From: Welwitschia mirabilis
Taxonomy: Eukaryota > Gnetophyta > Gnetopsida > Welwitschiales
Direction of reading: 5' to 3'
Length of the DNA: 44,087 bases
Assembly (NCBI GenBank): GCA_051453625.1
Contig: JBOZIK010000001.1
Coordinates: forward strand, 289,334,675-289,378,761
Part shown: piece by piece, positions 21,061-33,353 of the stretch
Position numbering within the stretch: the stretch's first letter is position 1
Layout: each line of letters begins with the position of its first letter
Made by a program: the position numbers and the translations under genes
The notes under the pieces: generated by a model
The model's input: the letters and a program-made list of their open reading frames with translations, nothing else
The model's database searches: none
What the model was told of the DNA's origin: nothing

Positions 21061-21639
21061 AAGGTTTCTAAATGGTTGGATAAAGGAAGAGTTTTTAAAT
21101 TTTAGTCCATCTAGGACAAGAAAGAAGGAAAATTATCAAAAAGAATCTATGGGCCAAAATTGAAAGGATTTTTCCCCACCCAAATAAGAAGAAAACATTA
21201 AAATAGGACAATAATATTCTTAGTCCAAATAGATTTTTACCTTTAAATAGTAGCAAATTTAATGAATTATACTCTACTGCAAATTATAAAAGGAAAGAGT
21301 AGATAGTTAAGAACCAAAATAAGTACCTTCAGTAGCAGTCACAACCAAAAGAGAAGTAACAAAGAATATAGATAATCGATCATAGAAGATTCTTCTAGAA
21401 ATATCTGGAAAATAGTCAAAGAATAAAATTACTAAATAAACATTCTAAATTAAAATATACAAGGCATGAAATTTATTTTCAAGCTTAGAACTTTAGATGA
21501 GCTTATTGCTAGTATGAATGTAGGAATAATATGCCTTTAGGAAGCAAATGTTTAAAAAGTGGAGATCTTTACAAATCTAAGGAGATGGTGGAAAATGGAA
21601 TGGATTTCCAACTACAAAACAACAATACAATTAATCATG

Positions 21640-22110
21640 TTAATTAGAAAAGACATACAACATTATAAAACTAAAATGATAAAACATTTTATATTATTTC
21701 AATTCAAGGTTGGTACTTAATAGACATTTATGATTCCTAGACCCAAAATGGGAAAAATAGATTATTAAATTCCATAGGTGATAAGTTGGAAAATAAAAAA
21801 TATATTTTAATAAGAGACTTTAATCAAACATTTCAACCATATGAGAAATAGAAAGAAGGATGTTGAAATAGAATTAGAGTTCCAAAAATTAAGAAGGTGA
21901 TGGTTAAATAAGAGCTAATTAACTTTTCTATATAAAAATTTTAGTTTACTTGGTTAAATAGAAGGAGAGGAGATAGAAGAATTTATTCTCGAATTGATAA
22001 AGATTTTATCTCACTTGAACTATTAGAAAAACTAGATTAACTTTTAGAAGTGAAAGGCAGGTTGTGCTAAACCAAAAACCCATTTTCTTACTTTTATAGA
22101 GAACATATAA
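21640..22110 (+). pseudogene. LINE endonuclease (APE-type) C-terminal part
   Basis: The endonuclease would nick target DNA. Blocks seen are GKNRLLNSIGDKLE followed by ILIRDFNQTF near 21820, standing for the usual GGDFN motif, and then FTWLNRRRGDRRIYSRID near 21950-22000, a very typical plant LINE endonuclease block. The N-terminal part of the domain could not be traced with confidence. Confidence 0.8.
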
Positions 22111-22790
22111 GAAAAAATTACACTTTACTTTTGAAAATGTCTAGTTAGAAAAAACAAAAATTATTATCTTGATTGAGTTAAATTAAACATATGATAATAG
22201 AAATCTAATAAATTCTTTACAAGATAATTTAAGAAATCTTAAGCAATGTCTTAAAGAATGGAGGAATAAATGGAAGATGCATTTTATTAGAAAAGAAAGA
22301 TTAAAGCAACATCTAAGGAAAATTAAAAGTAAAAAAGTATAGATAAGGAACTCTATAATAAGGAATGATAATGCCTATGAAAACTTTATCAAATCAAGAA
22401 ACAAGAAGAAAATTATTGAAAATGAAGAATGCATACTAAGTGGTTAAAAAAAGGAGATAAGAACACAAAATTATTTTTCAAGTTAGTGAATAATAGAAGA
22501 TAAGAAAAATGTTATTAAGAAAGTACACTAAAAGAATAAAACATATGAGAAGAGCTATGTTTGACAAGCCTTTCTTAAAATCCTATAAGAATTGTTAGAT
22601 ATAAAAATAGAAATAGCAAAGATTTTTTTAATGTTATGATCAAATTACTAAGAGGAGGAAATATACTAGGATATTCATAAGTTACATCATGGGACAATAC
22701 TTAGGAGAGATAAGAAGCCTAGTAAAAGCCCTAATTAGATGGTTTCCTATCAAATAAAGCTCTATTACCATAATTAAGAATAAGAAATAA
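22111..22790 (+). pseudogene. LINE linker and start of RT
   Basis: Charged linker sequence leads to WLKKGDKNTKLFF at 22441-22479. This matches the plant LINE block WLKEGDRNTKFFH that lies ahead of RT. Near 22730-22770 comes SPN-like sequence with DGFPIK, the RT entry motif. The frame then stops at the inserted element. Confidence 0.8.
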
Positions 22791-23231
22791 AATTGTTATT
22801 TTGCAAATTTAATTTCTAGGATTTTATTACTTTCTCTTGATATTTTCTACGTATAGTATTAGAGCATCTTGTTACTATTGCATGTGGTATCAAAGCATAT
22901 TATTTCTTTTTCATGTGGTATCAGAACTTTAGAAACCTCATTGAAGTTGGTTGACTAATCCTGAGTTATTTGGACTCTTAGACCTTCTAGAACATCCTAT
23001 TAGAACTCCTATTAGATCTTTTTGGTTGCCTTATTAGTTAGCCTCTTTTTGGCCCTACTTTTTTATTCTCTTGGAATTTCTTTTTTTTAATGTCAACTTT
23101 CATTGGAAGTGATATTTTATAAAATTTCCTATCATGTGAACATCTATGTCTTAACATTACATTATTGATGCCTACTTATTTACCATTCACCATAGCCATC
23201 TACCATATCTTAGTACTATAGCTATTACAAA

Positions 23232-23823
23232 NNNNNNNNNNNNNNNNNNNNNNNNNNNNNNNNNNNNNNNNNNNNNNNNNNNNNNNNNNNNNNNNNNNNN
23301 NNNNNNNNNNNNNNNNNNNNNNNNNNNNNNNNNNNNNNNNNNNNNNNNNNNNNNNNNNNNNNNNNNNNNNNNNNNNNNNNNNNNNNNNNNNNNNNNNNNN
23401 NNNNNNNNNNNNNNNNNNNNNNNNNNNNNNNNNNNNNNNNNNNNNNNNNNNNNNNNNNNNNNNNNNNNNNNNNNNNNNNNNNNNNNNNNNNNNNNNNNNN
23501 NNNNNNNNNNNNNNNNNNNNNNNNNNNNNNNNNNNNNNNNNNNNNNNNNNNNNNNNNNNNNNNNNNNNNNNNNNNNNNNNNNNNNNNNNNNNNNNNNNNN
23601 NNNNNNNNNNNNNNNNNNNNNNNNNNNNNNNNNNNNNNNNNNNNNNNNNNNNNNNNNNNNNNNNNNNNNNNNNNNNNNNNNNNNNNNNNNNNNNNNNNNN
23701 NNNNNNNNNNNNNNNNNNNNNNNNNNNNNNNNNNNNNNNNNNNNNNNNNNNNNNNNNNNNNNNNNNNNNNNNNNNNNNNNNNNNNNNNNNNNNNNNNNNN
23801 NNNNNNNNNNNNNNNNNNNNNNN
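23232..23823. other. Assembly gap, 592 N
   Basis: Undetermined bases inside the insertion that splits the LINE. Confidence 0.99.
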
Positions 23824-23979
23824 GCTAGTTTCTACTTTTAATATACTAAAATAGTGAAGACATCCTAGCTTTTATGAGTAGATTCCAATTTGCCACTACT
23901 CTCATGTTTTTGGTATCACCATAGTTATTTTTCACAATTACTTCATAGAAGTTTAGCACTCAAGTCCATAACTTGGTAA

Positions 23980-24290
23980 TGATTTACAACTTTTTTCGTG
24001 GCTTATATGCTACTACATGATTTGTAAAAGCTTTAAAGGGCATTATTGGTGGACAAAGAAAGTACTTCTATTTAATAGATTGATTNNNNNNNNNNNNNNN
24101 NNNNNNNNNNNNNNNNNNNNNNNNNNNNNNNNNNNNNNNNNNNNNNNNNNNNNNNNNNNNNNNNNNNNNNNNNNNNNNNNNNNNNGATTTGCAACTTTTT
24201 TCATGGCTTATATGCTACTACATGATTTGTTAAAGCTTTAAAGGGCATTATTGGTGGACAAAGGAAGTACTTCTATTTAATAGATTGATT
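23980..24290. repeat. Duplicated contig ends around a 100-N gap
   Basis: The stretch ending at 24085 is repeated from 24186 with only a few substitutions (for example TTTTTTCGTGG against TTTTTTCATGG), with exactly 100 N (24086-24185) between. Confidence 0.85.
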
Positions 24291-24559
24291 ATCTAATAGC
24301 TTCACCTCAGCATCTCCAAATATTATCTAAGCCTTCGAAATTTCCTTGTGTACCATATCTATTAAGGAACTAAACCTCCCTTAGTGCACTTTCATTTTGG
24401 TAGATCTGTAGAGTGTTTCGTGTGAGCTTCTTAAATGTAGTGCATAAGCTTCTTAAACATAGTGCATTTTCTAATGATGTATAGTTACTATGTTAATTGC
24501 TTATGGCCTCAAGCAGTAATTTCCTACATATGATCTTAGAGCATGTTTTTGCTCCTGTA

Positions 24560-25830
24560 AAAAAACTCCTTAGAAAACTAAAAAACAGTGAAGTCTAGAA
24601 GGCTTTAAAAATGATGAACCTTAAAGCCCAAGCTTGAAGGATTGCATAGTAGAATTCTTCAGAAAATACTAGAAGATTATAAACAAATTAGTGCAATTGG
24701 ATTTTATGAAAGCCATAGATCTAGGATTAGTTTCTTCTGCTTAGAATAATACTCACATGATTATGATCCTAAAAAAGAATGAGGCATATGAAGTCTAAGA
24801 TTTCACACTAATCAGAGTCTATAATGTTATTTACAAACTCTTCTCAAAAGTTCTGGTAACTAGAATTTAATCATTTCTCTAACAAGTAATAAGATCAAAC
24901 CAAGCAATATTTTTGGAGAGTAGATTTATTCTTGACTAGATATTTTTTAATTTAAATTATTTCAATTAATATAAAGAAAGAAGAAAAGAGTTTACACCTT
25001 GAAGTTAGATATTAATAAGACTTATGATAATGCATTATGAATTTTTTAAAGTATGTTCTAACAACTAAAGACTTTCAACCCCATTTCACTAGTCTTATTA
25101 TGCAAATGCAAAGAAGAACAAAATTTATCTTATGAATATGCTAAGGCATACATGATTTATTTTAGTGTAGGAAGAGAGCTAAAGAAAAGGATACACTCTC
25201 TTCTCTACCTTTTTATTACTATGCTAGATGTTTTATAGGATTAAATAATTAAAAAGGTTATTAAGAGAATGGAAGTTTATAGAATAAACATAATGTGTAA
25301 TTAGTTTATAGATTATTCTATGATTTTTTAAGAGGAAAATATTTAGCAAATTGCCATTATGAGAAATATATTCAATGCTTTTACTAAAGGCTAAAGTTTA
25401 TCAGTTTTTTGGTAAAAAAGTAGAGCTTATTTTCTGAATATATGGACTAGTGTTAACAATGCAATAGAAAGGAATATGGAAATAAGAAGAAAAAATGAAA
25501 AACATGGTTATCTTAGTATTCTCATATTTATTGGAATAGAACTAATACTGGGGTGAAATTCATTTAAAAAATGATAAAGAAATGTCATATTTGAAATGTC
25601 ATGTTTTTTACCCAGTGAAGGAAGAATAATAATAGTCAACTCAATAATTGTTATAATAGAAAAATATAGTGAATTAATTAGATTCTTTCCTAAAAAGTTT
25701 AAGGCAGTTTTAAATAAAATCATTTGAAACTTTATCTGGGAAGAGGCAAAGGAGAAATCAAGATTCATGTAGTTCTATAGTAAGAGATAGCTAAGATAGT
25801 TAAATTAGGAGAATAGGGAATTTAAGACAG
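24560..25830 (+). pseudogene. LINE reverse transcriptase remnant
   Basis: RT would copy LINE RNA at the nicked target. Seen in order are NVIYKLFSKVLVT at 24823-24861 (the RPISLCN-VIYK block), an SNQAIFLESRFILD-like block (SAFVPGR.I.DN in the family), a GRELKKRIHSLLYLFI block near 25168 (GLRQGDPLSPYLFI), and FIDYSMIF at 25305-25328 where the catalytic FADD should be. The second Asp is now Tyr. FFPKKFKAVLNKIIWNFIWEE near 25680-25745 matches the region after RT. Frame changes are frequent. Confidence 0.82.
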
Positions 25831-26329
25831 TAAAGATAGTATATTCATAGCTCAAGTGAATCTAATAAAAAAGATGGAGATAAGAGGGAATTCCACCTAG
25901 AGTAGAATTTTGAAGAGAAAATATAAAAAATGGAAGTTAAGACAAGGGGATTTCCACTTTTGACAAGCACTTTATAAGGGCAAAGAGGAATAAGAAATAT
26001 GTACTAACTAAAATATTAGAAAGGAAAACATACTGTTTTGATGATCAGAATCCTAAATGAAAGAAGATCAAATAATATTAAATAAATAAAACCACTTAAA
26101 ATTTAGTTGAAAAATCTAATGGGTCTAAAATTAAAAGATTACTGAAGCATGGGGAATTTATCCTTCTTTGGAAATGATTATATCAATAAGATAATAGACT
26201 ATCTATAAGAACTCTTATCTTAACCCAATATTAACCTATCCCTAAAAAATGACAAGAGAGTGATAAATGGGGAATAAGTGTACACTAGATTCATTTTCAA
26301 TAAGAAGTATGATATAAACAAAATCCTTC

Positions 26330-26640
26330 AGAAACATGAAATTATGGAATTATGGGAAAATATGCAATTCTAAAATGACTCATTATTAAGAATAAAATCT
26401 TGTCAGTAGACAATCTACTAAAGAAAGGCTATAGGATTTCATCTAATTGCATGATATATGGGTAAAAAGAAATAACTTTATATTTATTTAGGGATTGTCA
26501 ATTGGAAACTTTCAAATGGGTTTAATAACAATTTAAATTAGAGCCAAATGCAATAAAATAGTTTATTAAAGTTTCACACTAATCCCTTTAATTCATAAGG
26601 ATCATAATATTTCCTTTAAAGTTAAACTAAACATGATAGA
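26330..26640 (+). pseudogene. LINE C-terminal zinc region (zf-RVT-like)
   Basis: The translation gives NKILSVDNLLKKGYRI, then C, a gap, and LYLFRDCQ at about 26471-26500. This is the pattern of the zf-RVT domain (T.D.L..RG...C..C....E...HLF..C) at the end of many plant LINEs. It marks the 3' coding end of the LINE. Confidence 0.7.
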
Positions 26641-29600
26641 TGTTCTAAGGGTTATCTAAAGAAAGATTTCCTATGCATTAGTGGTGAAATACATAGGTAG
26701 AAACTCATAGTTTTAGTTAATAAGTAGAGAAAGATTCAAGAGAGATGCAAAATTTTGGATTTATGTTAAAGTAGTGAGTTGATCCTTTACTAAAGATAAA
26801 ATGGGACTATAGTTTTGATTTCATAAAGGTCCTAGTTAAGGGAAAACTAGTGGTAGAAAGGCACAAATATTTAGTTACCCTTTGTCATGCATTAGGGTTT
26901 TTGATGAAGGGGCAGTTAATATATCCAACTTTTCATGGATACAACGGAGCCAATCAATTTTCTGGTTAGAAGGAACCCAAAGTAGTAAAATAATACATTT
27001 AAAAAAATGGAATTCTAAGACTTGTGAAAAATGGTAGTATAATTTATTAATAACTTCATCATAGAGAATGGTAACCACTCTAGGTTAAATGAACTACACT
27101 TCAATTTTTTATTAGAACTTACAAAAAGGAGAAAACTAAACTTGTCATTTTTCTATGTGGAAAAACTAAAAGATAACATAAGGATGAAATACTTAATATT
27201 AATCAAGAAACTTCTATAACTTTTTAAAAAAAATGCAAAATCAAAAAACATGGATCCCTGAGAATAAAACCCATAAAATGTTTAGAAAGAGGAGGAATAG
27301 CAAAATGCCCATTTTGCTAATGCAATATGATATAAGTAGAAAAGAATTAGACTGAAGTCTATGCCATATTAAAATAGCAAACATAAGATAATGGCACTTG
27401 ATAGTAACTAAGATAAGAAAACGTAGCAAAATAAGAGTGTCTTATATAATCAAATAGAAGAGGTGGAAACCACATCAATAAGAATAGAGCCTAAGTCTCA
27501 TTTTATGGAAGATCTTAATAATTTGTCAAAGTCTTAGATAAGATATTAAAAATTAATAGAGTATCATAGTACTTAATAAGAAGCATAGATGACTAAGAAA
27601 TCAAAGATAGAAAATCAACATGAGGATGCTTTTGATTTCTAGTAGGACACACAATAAGTAGAAATCATAGACATCAGTGATGATGAATATGAGACCAACA
27701 TGAAGAATAAGCAAAGAGATAATTTAGAATTAGGGACTTCTTATGGCTATAAAAAGTAGATATAAGAAAGATAGATGGCCCTTGAAGGACTCAAACTCAT
27801 CAACAGCTAACTACATTAAGAAGAAATTAGTGGATGAGGTAGTCTCAAAGGATTTTGATTCAGATCCAAGCTATGATGAAGTTGAGCAAGTAAGAAAATA
27901 AAAAGACTACTATAGTATCCTTACAATTTAACCTATAGAAAATTTATAAAACATCATCAATTCTTATAGAAGACTAGAGCTTTAGTCACATCTAGATAAT
28001 AACTATCATGGATTCCAAAAGACCATACCAAAAAAATACTAGAAGTAAATGGATCCAAGGATATTCTAGTAAATAATAGAACCCATGAAATATACCGATT
28101 TTGTCATAGGAATAAACTTAAGAAAAAGTATGAAATATGGGTATGACTACCTATTTAGAAAATCTTATATTTTCTTTTAACAAGCCAATTAGCAACTTAC
28201 ATACTAGCTCTAATTTTATTAATTAGACATTTTGATAGATTAGATATCAAATAGTATGCATTATAGTAGGTTGTAAACTTAGTGGGAGTATTTTCCTCCA
28301 TTGCAATTTTTGTTTATTTTATCTATTTAGCCTAAAATCCATGTTTATATCATACAGTGTTCTTTACGCTAATTAAAAATAACCTTTTCTTAAAAAATAG
28401 AGAGAGAAAGAGAGATTTTTCATGAAATGCATGGATTATTTAAGTGGAGACATAAAAGAAAAATCCAAATGCATTAAATTAATGAGCTATTACTTAAGGT
28501 CTTAAAGAAGCAAATGGAGTGCCATTTAATGATAATTACCATGAATTTACTTATTTCAATATAAAAGAAGAGATAAATAGATTATTATAAATGATATTTT
28601 TATTATCCTTTTTCATACAATTCAAAATATTTATAAGATAATAGATTCAAGAATGTTAACATTCATTAGAGACATGAAATAGTTACTAAGTTGGTTACCT
28701 TTTCATCTTACTTTATTCTTCAAATAAGAAATTTTTAATCATTTAAAAACTAAGATATTTAATCATCATATGAAGTTAAAACAATTAATTAGTCACTTTC
28801 CACAAATAGAGACACCTTGTAGAAAGTAATCAAAAATATTTAAACTTTTGTTTTTCTTGTAAGCAATAAATCCTTCATATAACTCTATAAAATCCTTATT
28901 ATTAATTATTGTTTTATGCTTAAGAAAGAATAAAAGGGATTTAAAGCCTCATGAGGAGATAAACCCTTAACATAGTTATGAAAGTCATAAATGGATTCAT
29001 GGATATGAAACGATAAAATTAGGGATGAATGAGAGGGAAAAAAGAATGTAAATGACAAATGAGAGATGACATGCTAAAAAGTGAATATCTTACCCTTGAA
29101 ATAGATTTTGTTTCTATATTTTAGGGTTATAGTTTTATTTCTATTTAATATGATTAATACTATTAAGCAAATTAAATATAGTTAAAGCGAGATTACTTGT
29201 TCATGAAGATGATTCATGTTTGTTTTTCTGGATAATTTTTTATTTTTTTAATGTCTTACTCACTTCTATAGGATTCAATAAATTTGAATTAATTATTTAA
29301 AAGCTAGTATATGTTTCTTTAAATTTTTGAGATCCATCAATATCTAAAATGTGGATGACACTATGGTCTTTGGAATTGAAATTACTTATTAAGAAATAAG
29401 AAAGCAAGTGAAAATTTCATTCATAAGAAATAGAAAAGGCTTTACATGTGTGATAATGAAGAGATTGATCCACATAAATGTTTTATTATCAAGAAGAATC
29501 TATAAATGATACTAGTCAAGATGAATTTTGGATCTTCTATTAGGGTGTAACTTACAATTTAGAACTTGCATACCAAGTGTCAAATACATTACAAAATACA

Positions 29601-29658
29601 TTGAAGCATAGCATAGGGTAAAAGTTATCCTATATTAAATAATTATTAAATGAAAGAA
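26641..29658. other. Unclassified AT-rich stretch, probably old repeat
   Basis: I recognise no gene here. Around 26870-27075 and 27770-27900 the + strand has short charged open stretches (for example SKDFDSDPSYDEVEQVRK near 27845) that look like former coding sequence, but I cannot assign them to a family. The rest is AT-rich with no repeat structure I can see beyond a short GA run near 28400. It may include LINE 3' sequence and the downstream target. Confidence 0.4.
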
Positions 29659-30092
29659 TGTTAAATGTAAAATGTGAGAAGAACAATAAAAACATAAAAT
29701 GTGATAAGAAAGAATAAAGAGATAAGATATGTCAGTATTTAACATGGTTTAAAAATGCACCTACCTTTATGGGAAAGGGAATTTTCCTTCATTAATATAG
29801 TAAGAAGGAAAAGGTAGGATAGATTAGAACATAATTCTATAATATAATAGTAAAGCACTAAAATATTATCCTAATAGGTCTAGTGATATGGTTAAATAAG
29901 AAAAACCTTAAAATGGACATGTTCCATCACTTACTATTTTGAGTAAAGCCCTAAAATAAGCATATTTTATTATTTACTATTTTAGATACATTCTTGTTTT
30001 GAATAGAACAATTTATTAGAAATAACCCACTTGTAGTAAGGATATATCTAGGAAAAGGATAAAATAATTAATTTAATTCTCATTTTTTAACA
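29659..30092 (-). repeat. 3' LTR of the Tork-like copia element
   Basis: The - strand begins TGTTAAAAAATGAG right after the purine tract and ends TTTAACA, giving 434 bp with the 5-bp inverted ends TGTTA/TAACA. Inside is a TATA-like stretch (near 29793-29800), then the C-rich block AATTCCCTTTCCCATAAAGG, a layout common in such LTRs. No second LTR is present to confirm the ends. Confidence 0.6.
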
Positions 30093-30104
30093 ATATCCAC
30101 CTAG
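30093..30104 (-). other. Polypurine tract of the Tork-like copia element
   Basis: The - strand reads CTAGGTGGATAT directly before TGTTA. It resembles the copia form GGTGGAGATTGTTA with a purine-to-pyrimidine change. Confidence 0.6.
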
Positions 30105-30109
30105 ACTCA

Positions 30110-30720
30110 AAATCTTCCTCTATGTCTTTAGCATTGAATTCCTAATCCTTATCTACTTAACTATATTTGATAAATGTGCCATACGTTTATGATTCATTTG
30201 GAATTCTCTAGTTGTAGTGGTTTTATCAACATATTTGTAAGACTGGTCAAAGTATAAACCCTTTATAAATTAACATATTCTTTCTTGACCTATTACTATA
30301 TAAAGTGATACTTTACTTAAATGTGTTTCAATCTCTCATCAAAAGATAGATTGTGCACTAAGAATATGGAACTCTATCTATAACCAAAAATGGCATCTTT
30401 GCTTGATTTATTTCTAATTGTTGCATGAGCTTCTTTAGTAAAATTTATTTTTTGCATATTGAATGTTTAACCTAAGGTGGCCTTATTGTATTTAAATAAG
30501 TTATAAAATATGAATCATAATATCTTATAATCATAGTCTTATCTTTTCCATAGTAAATATACAATTTTAAAGTTCTCTTCAAACACCTAAGAATCCACTA
30601 AACTACTTTCTATTACTTGTATTTAAAATCTCATGAATCTACTAACAAGACTTTCATCATGAGCAATATCAAGTATTTTCCCCTAATTATATACATAAAA
30701 CTACTAATAACATTGAAGTA
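30110..30720 (-). pseudogene. Copia RNase H, Tork-like
   Basis: Near 30292-30362 the - strand gives LVHNLSFDERLKHI followed by VKYHFI. This is the copia block (N..FH.RTKHI...YHF[IV]R) near the end of RNase H. Upstream reading is broken but in order. Stops come mostly from Gln and Trp codons. Confidence 0.8.
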
Positions 30721-31520
30721 TGATATTTAAAACATGAACTTCTTTTTCTTATTAGATTTTAGACACTATTGAGAGGATAGCTCAAAATGACTTTTAATAA
30801 AAATTTAAATTTTTTTTCATATTTCATTCTGAATCTCTTAAGAACCTTTTTGACATATCATTTGAAATACAATCATAGCTTTCCATTCTTCCTCTATTAA
30901 GTGATGTCCATGTTAAGGATTAAATTGATTCAGCTAAGATATTTATGTGAAACTCTAATTATATGAGTTCCTTAAGCTTCTTACCTTTCATCTTGTTTTT
31001 CCTTATAATAATCATGTTATCCCAATATAAAATTAAAATTATGAGGTTACCATCCTTACACTTACCACTATATAAATAGGGATTAAATATTACATATGAA
31101 ATAATTAAATGTCTTATACCATTACCTTGGGCTCTACTTTAATCCATATAAGAACTTCGTGAGTTTGCAAATAATGTTTTTTCATCTTTTATCACAAATC
31201 TCTTTGAAAACTTCATGTAAATCTCTTCTTTTAGTTCACTATGTAAGAAATTTATTCTTATATCTATCTATTATAAATTAAGAATATCTAATGTAGATAA
31301 AGTTAAAATAAATTAGATTGATGTTGACTTTGTTATAAGTGAAAAAACATTAAATAATTATATGCCCATCCTTTATACATAACCCTTAGTAATCGATCTT
31401 TCTTTGAACTAGTTAATAAGCCTTGATGTAGTGTCATTTACCTTAAATAAGTACCTATAGTCTATAGATTTTATTCTTTTAGAACATTTTCTAATTTTTA
31501 AGTTTAATTCTTTAAGAAAA
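30721..31520 (-). pseudogene. Copia reverse transcriptase, Tork-like
   Basis: - strand blocks, right to left: a RLINQFKERSITKGYV-like stretch near 31390 (the family's RFKARLVAKGY), INFLHSELKEEIYM near 31205-31255 (TAFLNGELEEEIYM), then LILYWDNMIII near 31001-31035, where the catalytic loop should be YVDDMII. Val became Trp, and the second Asp became Asn. NKMKGKKLKEL follows, as usual. The element cannot make active RT. Confidence 0.85.
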
Positions 31521-32600
31521 CCACATCTCTTTTTTCATATCTACTTATCACTTATCCTTATAGGCAGCTTTGAATGTCTCTTAATAAGAAATTATCTTAT
31601 TTACTTTAATAATTAATGATAAAAATGGATACTTATCATAATACATAGTTATTGAAATATCTTTAGTTGATCTTGAATATCTTAGAAGCTCCACCAAAGG
31701 CTAAGCATCCTTCACCTAAATATATGGACTTACAAACTATTGTTGCTAAGATTTTTCTCTATTCTTCTTATTCTTTTTACTTCCAGAAGGTCTCATCTTT
31801 ATGGAGACTTCCTTTTTAGAATGATCCATGTCAGTCTCATATTAGTTTTTCTACTATATATGCAATGATTCATTAATGATAACAATTCCTATTGAGTAAG
31901 ATCTTTCTTATAATAGGATCCTAAATCCTATATTCCTTTGTATCCTTTACATATCTAAGAAATATTTACTTCTTGGATTTTATGTCTAGCTTTCTTCTCC
32001 AAACACTTCACTTCACATCACATCTCCTAATAATTCACTTCACATCTCCTCTACAGTCTTGCCATATATTCATCAAGTAGTGTGTAATGTTGGCTTTCAC
32101 CATCTAAAATCTTTTATCCAAGCTAAAAGGACTCATCATGCTTAGGACACATATTGAGAGTATATAATACATTATTTTTATAATAAAATTCTACTATTGG
32201 GTCCCTAGAACTATTTGGTAAATTTTTAATTTCTTTAGACTTTCAGGATAACTTAAAATCATTTGACATGTACTATTTATCATAATCTATTTTTAAGAGA
32301 TCTAATCTTCTTTTTAATACTCCTCTACACCTAGGCCTTGAATTTCTTACATTTTTGAAGAGTATCAAATTTTGCTTTAAGAGAAAAATATACATACCTT
32401 TCTTGATTTATCATTAATAAAGATGATAAAATATCATGCACCTTTTAAAGATGCTTAAGGAGAAGGGCTCCAATGATAAACACTTAAAAATGAGACTATT
32501 TGACATACTAAGCATAAAAATTAAGTGTGAACTAAGTTATTACAACTTCATTATATGATTGAAATTGTGTATAAGAAGAGTTGAACAAAAATAAATAAAT
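31521..32600 (-). pseudogene. Copia integrase, Tork-like
   Basis: The - strand near 32330-32400 reads RYVYFSLKAKFDTLQKCKKFKA, matching the integrase core start (WVYFLK.K.EVF..FK.W.A). Around 31900-31960 lies KGYKG with FRILDPIIRKILLNRN, the end of the integrase region (KGYR.YDP..KKI..SRDV). The catalytic Asp/Glu residues cannot be placed because of stops and frameshifts. Confidence 0.75.
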
Positions 32601-33281
32601 CCATAAGATCATTACTACCTATAACAACTTTATCTCCCAATGACTAATTAAGTGATGATATTCTCAATAAGGTTATTATCACATACCATTCATAAGGCAA
32701 TATAATAGAAACCCTAGAACATAGTTGCAACTATCACTACTTACCATTACTTAGTAATAGTATACAATAATGAATGTTATAGTTGATATTATCATTACTT
32801 ATCATCAACAAGTGATAATATCGAATGATGAATGAAACAAACTAAAACTCTTGCCTCTTAACATTATCTAATGATGTAGCAAAAAACATTAGCTCCCTCA
32901 TAGTTAACTTATTTACCTATTTACAAGCTATAAAAGCAAGGATTTTATCCTTACCATTATTATCCAATTCATCATTAAATAACATGATAAGCATAGAAAG
33001 AGTAAGGAGGTCATTAAGAAAGACTTGAAATAAACTCCCTTATCTCATCTTGCAAGTTAGGTTGATACTATCATGTCTAAGCCCTTAATGTAAGTCATGC
33101 ATTACTAATATTTAAGTTAATAAATATTTCATATTTTATTCTTATAATATCCATTATTTTTTATTAAAAATATAGTAATTTATAATTTATGTAGTATGGT
33201 ATATGATTCAAGTCTAGTTGGATAATAACTAATTAGAGTTAAGAAGTGATCTACATTATTTGTTTAAATGCATTATTTCCC
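32601..33281. other. Unread stretch upstream of copia integrase
   Basis: No protein-like frame could be recognised. By position it may be the decayed protease/gag of the Tork-like element. Near 32740-32830 there are several short repeats of the type AGTGATAATATC/TATCATTACTTATC, a local low-complexity patch. Confidence 0.35.
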
Positions 33282-33301
33282 CTCTCTCTCTCTCTCTCTT
33301 T

Positions 33302-33353
<52 letters not shown>
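33282..33353. repeat. Compound microsatellite (CT)9 + (CA)25, cut by a gap
   Basis: A CT run (33282-33299) is followed by a CA run from 33303 to the edge of a 588-N gap. The true length of the CA run is unknown. Confidence 0.98.

Larger units (their letters stand above)
22790..24540. mobile_element. LTR-type or TRIM-like insertion within the LINE
   Basis: LINE coding sequence is absent here but resumes after it. Near 22841-22875 and again near 24506-24545 there is a similar block (TTTCTACGTAT...TTAGAGCAT against TTTCCTACATAT...TTAGAGCAT), as expected for repeated ends. Two PBS-like motifs follow the first block: TGGTATCAAAGC at 22885-22896 and TGGTATCAGAAC at 22916-22927. No gag or pol is visible, and a 592-N gap plus a 100-N gap hide much of it. 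It may be a TRIM or a deleted copia element. Confidence 0.4.
19990..26640 (+). mobile_element. L1-like LINE, degraded, interrupted
   Basis: In order on the + strand: ORF1 with a CCHC knuckle, endonuclease, linker, RT and C-terminal zinc region. The order is that of plant L1-type non-LTR retrotransposons. It is split by an unrelated insertion at about 22790-24540, since RT sequence breaks off at DGFPIK and resumes with LVS/IPKK-like sequence near 24680. Frameshifts and stops are frequent. The exact 5' end and any poly-A tail were not found. Confidence 0.85.
29659..32600 (-). mobile_element. Ty1/copia retrotransposon, Tork/Tnt1-like, 5'-truncated or decayed
   Basis: On the - strand the order is integrase, RT, RNase H, purine tract, LTR. 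That order (integrase before RT) defines Ty1/copia. Only the 3' LTR is seen. The lineage is a guess from the LTR ends TGTTA...TAACA and from the wording of RT and RNase H. The region upstream (32600-33280) should hold protease and gag but I cannot read them there. Confidence 0.8.

Noticed and set aside
25508-25768. 86-codon ORF on the - strand
   Set aside because: It lies opposite the LINE RT region, where the + strand gives recognisable LINE sequence (FFPKKF...FIWEE). It is a shadow frame.
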